Below, piece by piece: positions 63,401 to 64,000 of a stretch of 64,000 nt of DNA; position 1 is the stretch's first letter; each line of letters opens with the position of its first letter. The DNA lies in assembly GCA_035235625.1 (NCBI GenBank), contig CP141148.1, forward strand, positions 24,181,057 through 24,245,056. The letters are read 5' to 3'. Both the position numbers and the translations under genes were made by a program. The notes beneath the pieces were generated by a model, which had not been told where the DNA came from, did not search any database, and saw only the letters and a program-made list of their open reading frames with translations. Source of the stretch: Saururus chinensis (Eukaryota > Streptophyta > Magnoliopsida > Piperales > Saururaceae).

Positions 63401-64000
63401 ATAATTGAACAAGGGTTGTGAGATAATTAATAATATTGTTTGATATTGCTAGTTTAATTAGACAAGTGGAACGATTAAAGGACTTACATAAAATGTAGGC
63501 TGATTGAAAATACTTAAGCATTGCATGTGTGATGCTATACTTCTTAGGATAATGTAGTTTTTAGGCAGAACTAGGTCTAGATCCGTTCTTGTTAGAAACA
63601 TTGGAGATGTTGTGTGATGAATACGTAGGCCACTAACATCGGGTGATGTTGGCCCGATCCAAAAATTATTATTAAAACCTTTTGTCATTTTGGAAACTCT
63701 TCTCCTGAAGGTAGAGGGGTTCCGTTGTTGTTGTTGTTTGGTTTAGTTGGTTGTAAGTTTTCTAAGCAACGGTAAGTGAGACCAAGATTGACAAGCACTG
63801 GATGAAGTTCATCGTTCCTGCAATTTTAGTATGTAAGTATAGCTTTGGCATGAGTGTCAACTTAGTTATTTATTTTCAGATGGAAGATAGACTTGTACTT
63901 AGATGGATGAGCTGTTCTTATTGAATTTTGAGATATATAATAATATCATATGATTTGATATTAGTATTTGTGAACCCTAGTTATTATGACCTAGATATTT

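Larger units (their letters stand above)
59955..64000 (+). mobile_element. LTR-like sequence related to the 48787-50892 solo LTR
   Basis: The block starts TGTAACGACCC and shares with the solo LTR the early GGGGTTAGGGGTAATT word, the AGCATAACGAATAGAAGAA word and, far downstream (63540-63670 versus 50590-50710), TAGGCAGAACTA and ACGTAGGC...GTTGGCC. It contains a GC-rich part (60880-61480) and no recognisable protein domain. Its right end was not found, so it may leave the window. Confidence 0.5.

Noticed and set aside
1-64000. tRNA, rRNA, CRISPR or bacterial operon signals
   Set aside because: None found; the short direct repeats are minisatellites of transposable elements without spacers of even size.

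Overview
The window is nuclear DNA of a flowering plant. It has split genes with GT-AG introns, recognisable plant transcription-factor and methyltransferase exons, AT-rich spacers, and dense nested plant transposons (Ty1/copia, Ty3/gypsy, CACTA, Mutator-like, Tourist-like and hAT-like). I cannot name the species. No tRNA, rRNA, CRISPR or bacterial feature was seen.

Only two host genes can be supported, both on the minus strand. At 2122-5112 lie the first coding exons of a gene resembling the plant de novo DNA methyltransferase DRM family: an acidic N-terminus, one UBA domain and a serine-rich linker. The catalytic part would lie left of the window or is lost. At 36726-42292 is an apparently intact SPATULA/ALCATRAZ-type bHLH gene with seven or eight coding exons, one GC-AG intron, a 3.3 kb intron carrying a (CT)22 tract, and two short upstream reading frames before its start codon. 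A PPR gene fragment (26064-26537) sits inside a Pack-MULE-like element.

Layout. 1-830: permuted inverted repeats. 830-6000: DRM-like gene, with a 1.2 kb hairpin-forming terminal-inverted-repeat element in its first intron after the start codon. 6000-24800: mostly decayed LTR retroelements (copia gag fragments in both orientations, one Ty3/gypsy element, LTR-like blocks) and a CACTA end. 24817-26706: Pack-MULE. 26745-33530: copia remnant interrupted by a 4.5 kb solo LTR. 33530-36700: spacer. 36726-42400: SPATULA-like gene, with a MITE at 42554-42871 upstream. 42825-49917: tandem duplication of about 3.4-3.7 kb whose copies differ by a Tourist-like MITE, a 343 bp indel and a palindromic minisatellite. 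48787-50892: solo LTR with 5 bp target duplications. 52121-53991: Mutator-like element with a 31 bp palindromic satellite. 54790-55440: GC-rich promoter-like island without an assigned gene. 56030-59954: a second, diverged tandem duplication, one copy holding a hAT-like insertion. 59955-64000: LTR-like sequence with a 24 bp minisatellite and a perfect 26 bp palindrome centred on a G-box.

The two genes are not obviously linked in function. The most informative signal is structural: paired copies in the window act as filled and empty sites that date and delimit insertions, and three unrelated places hold palindrome-based repeats.
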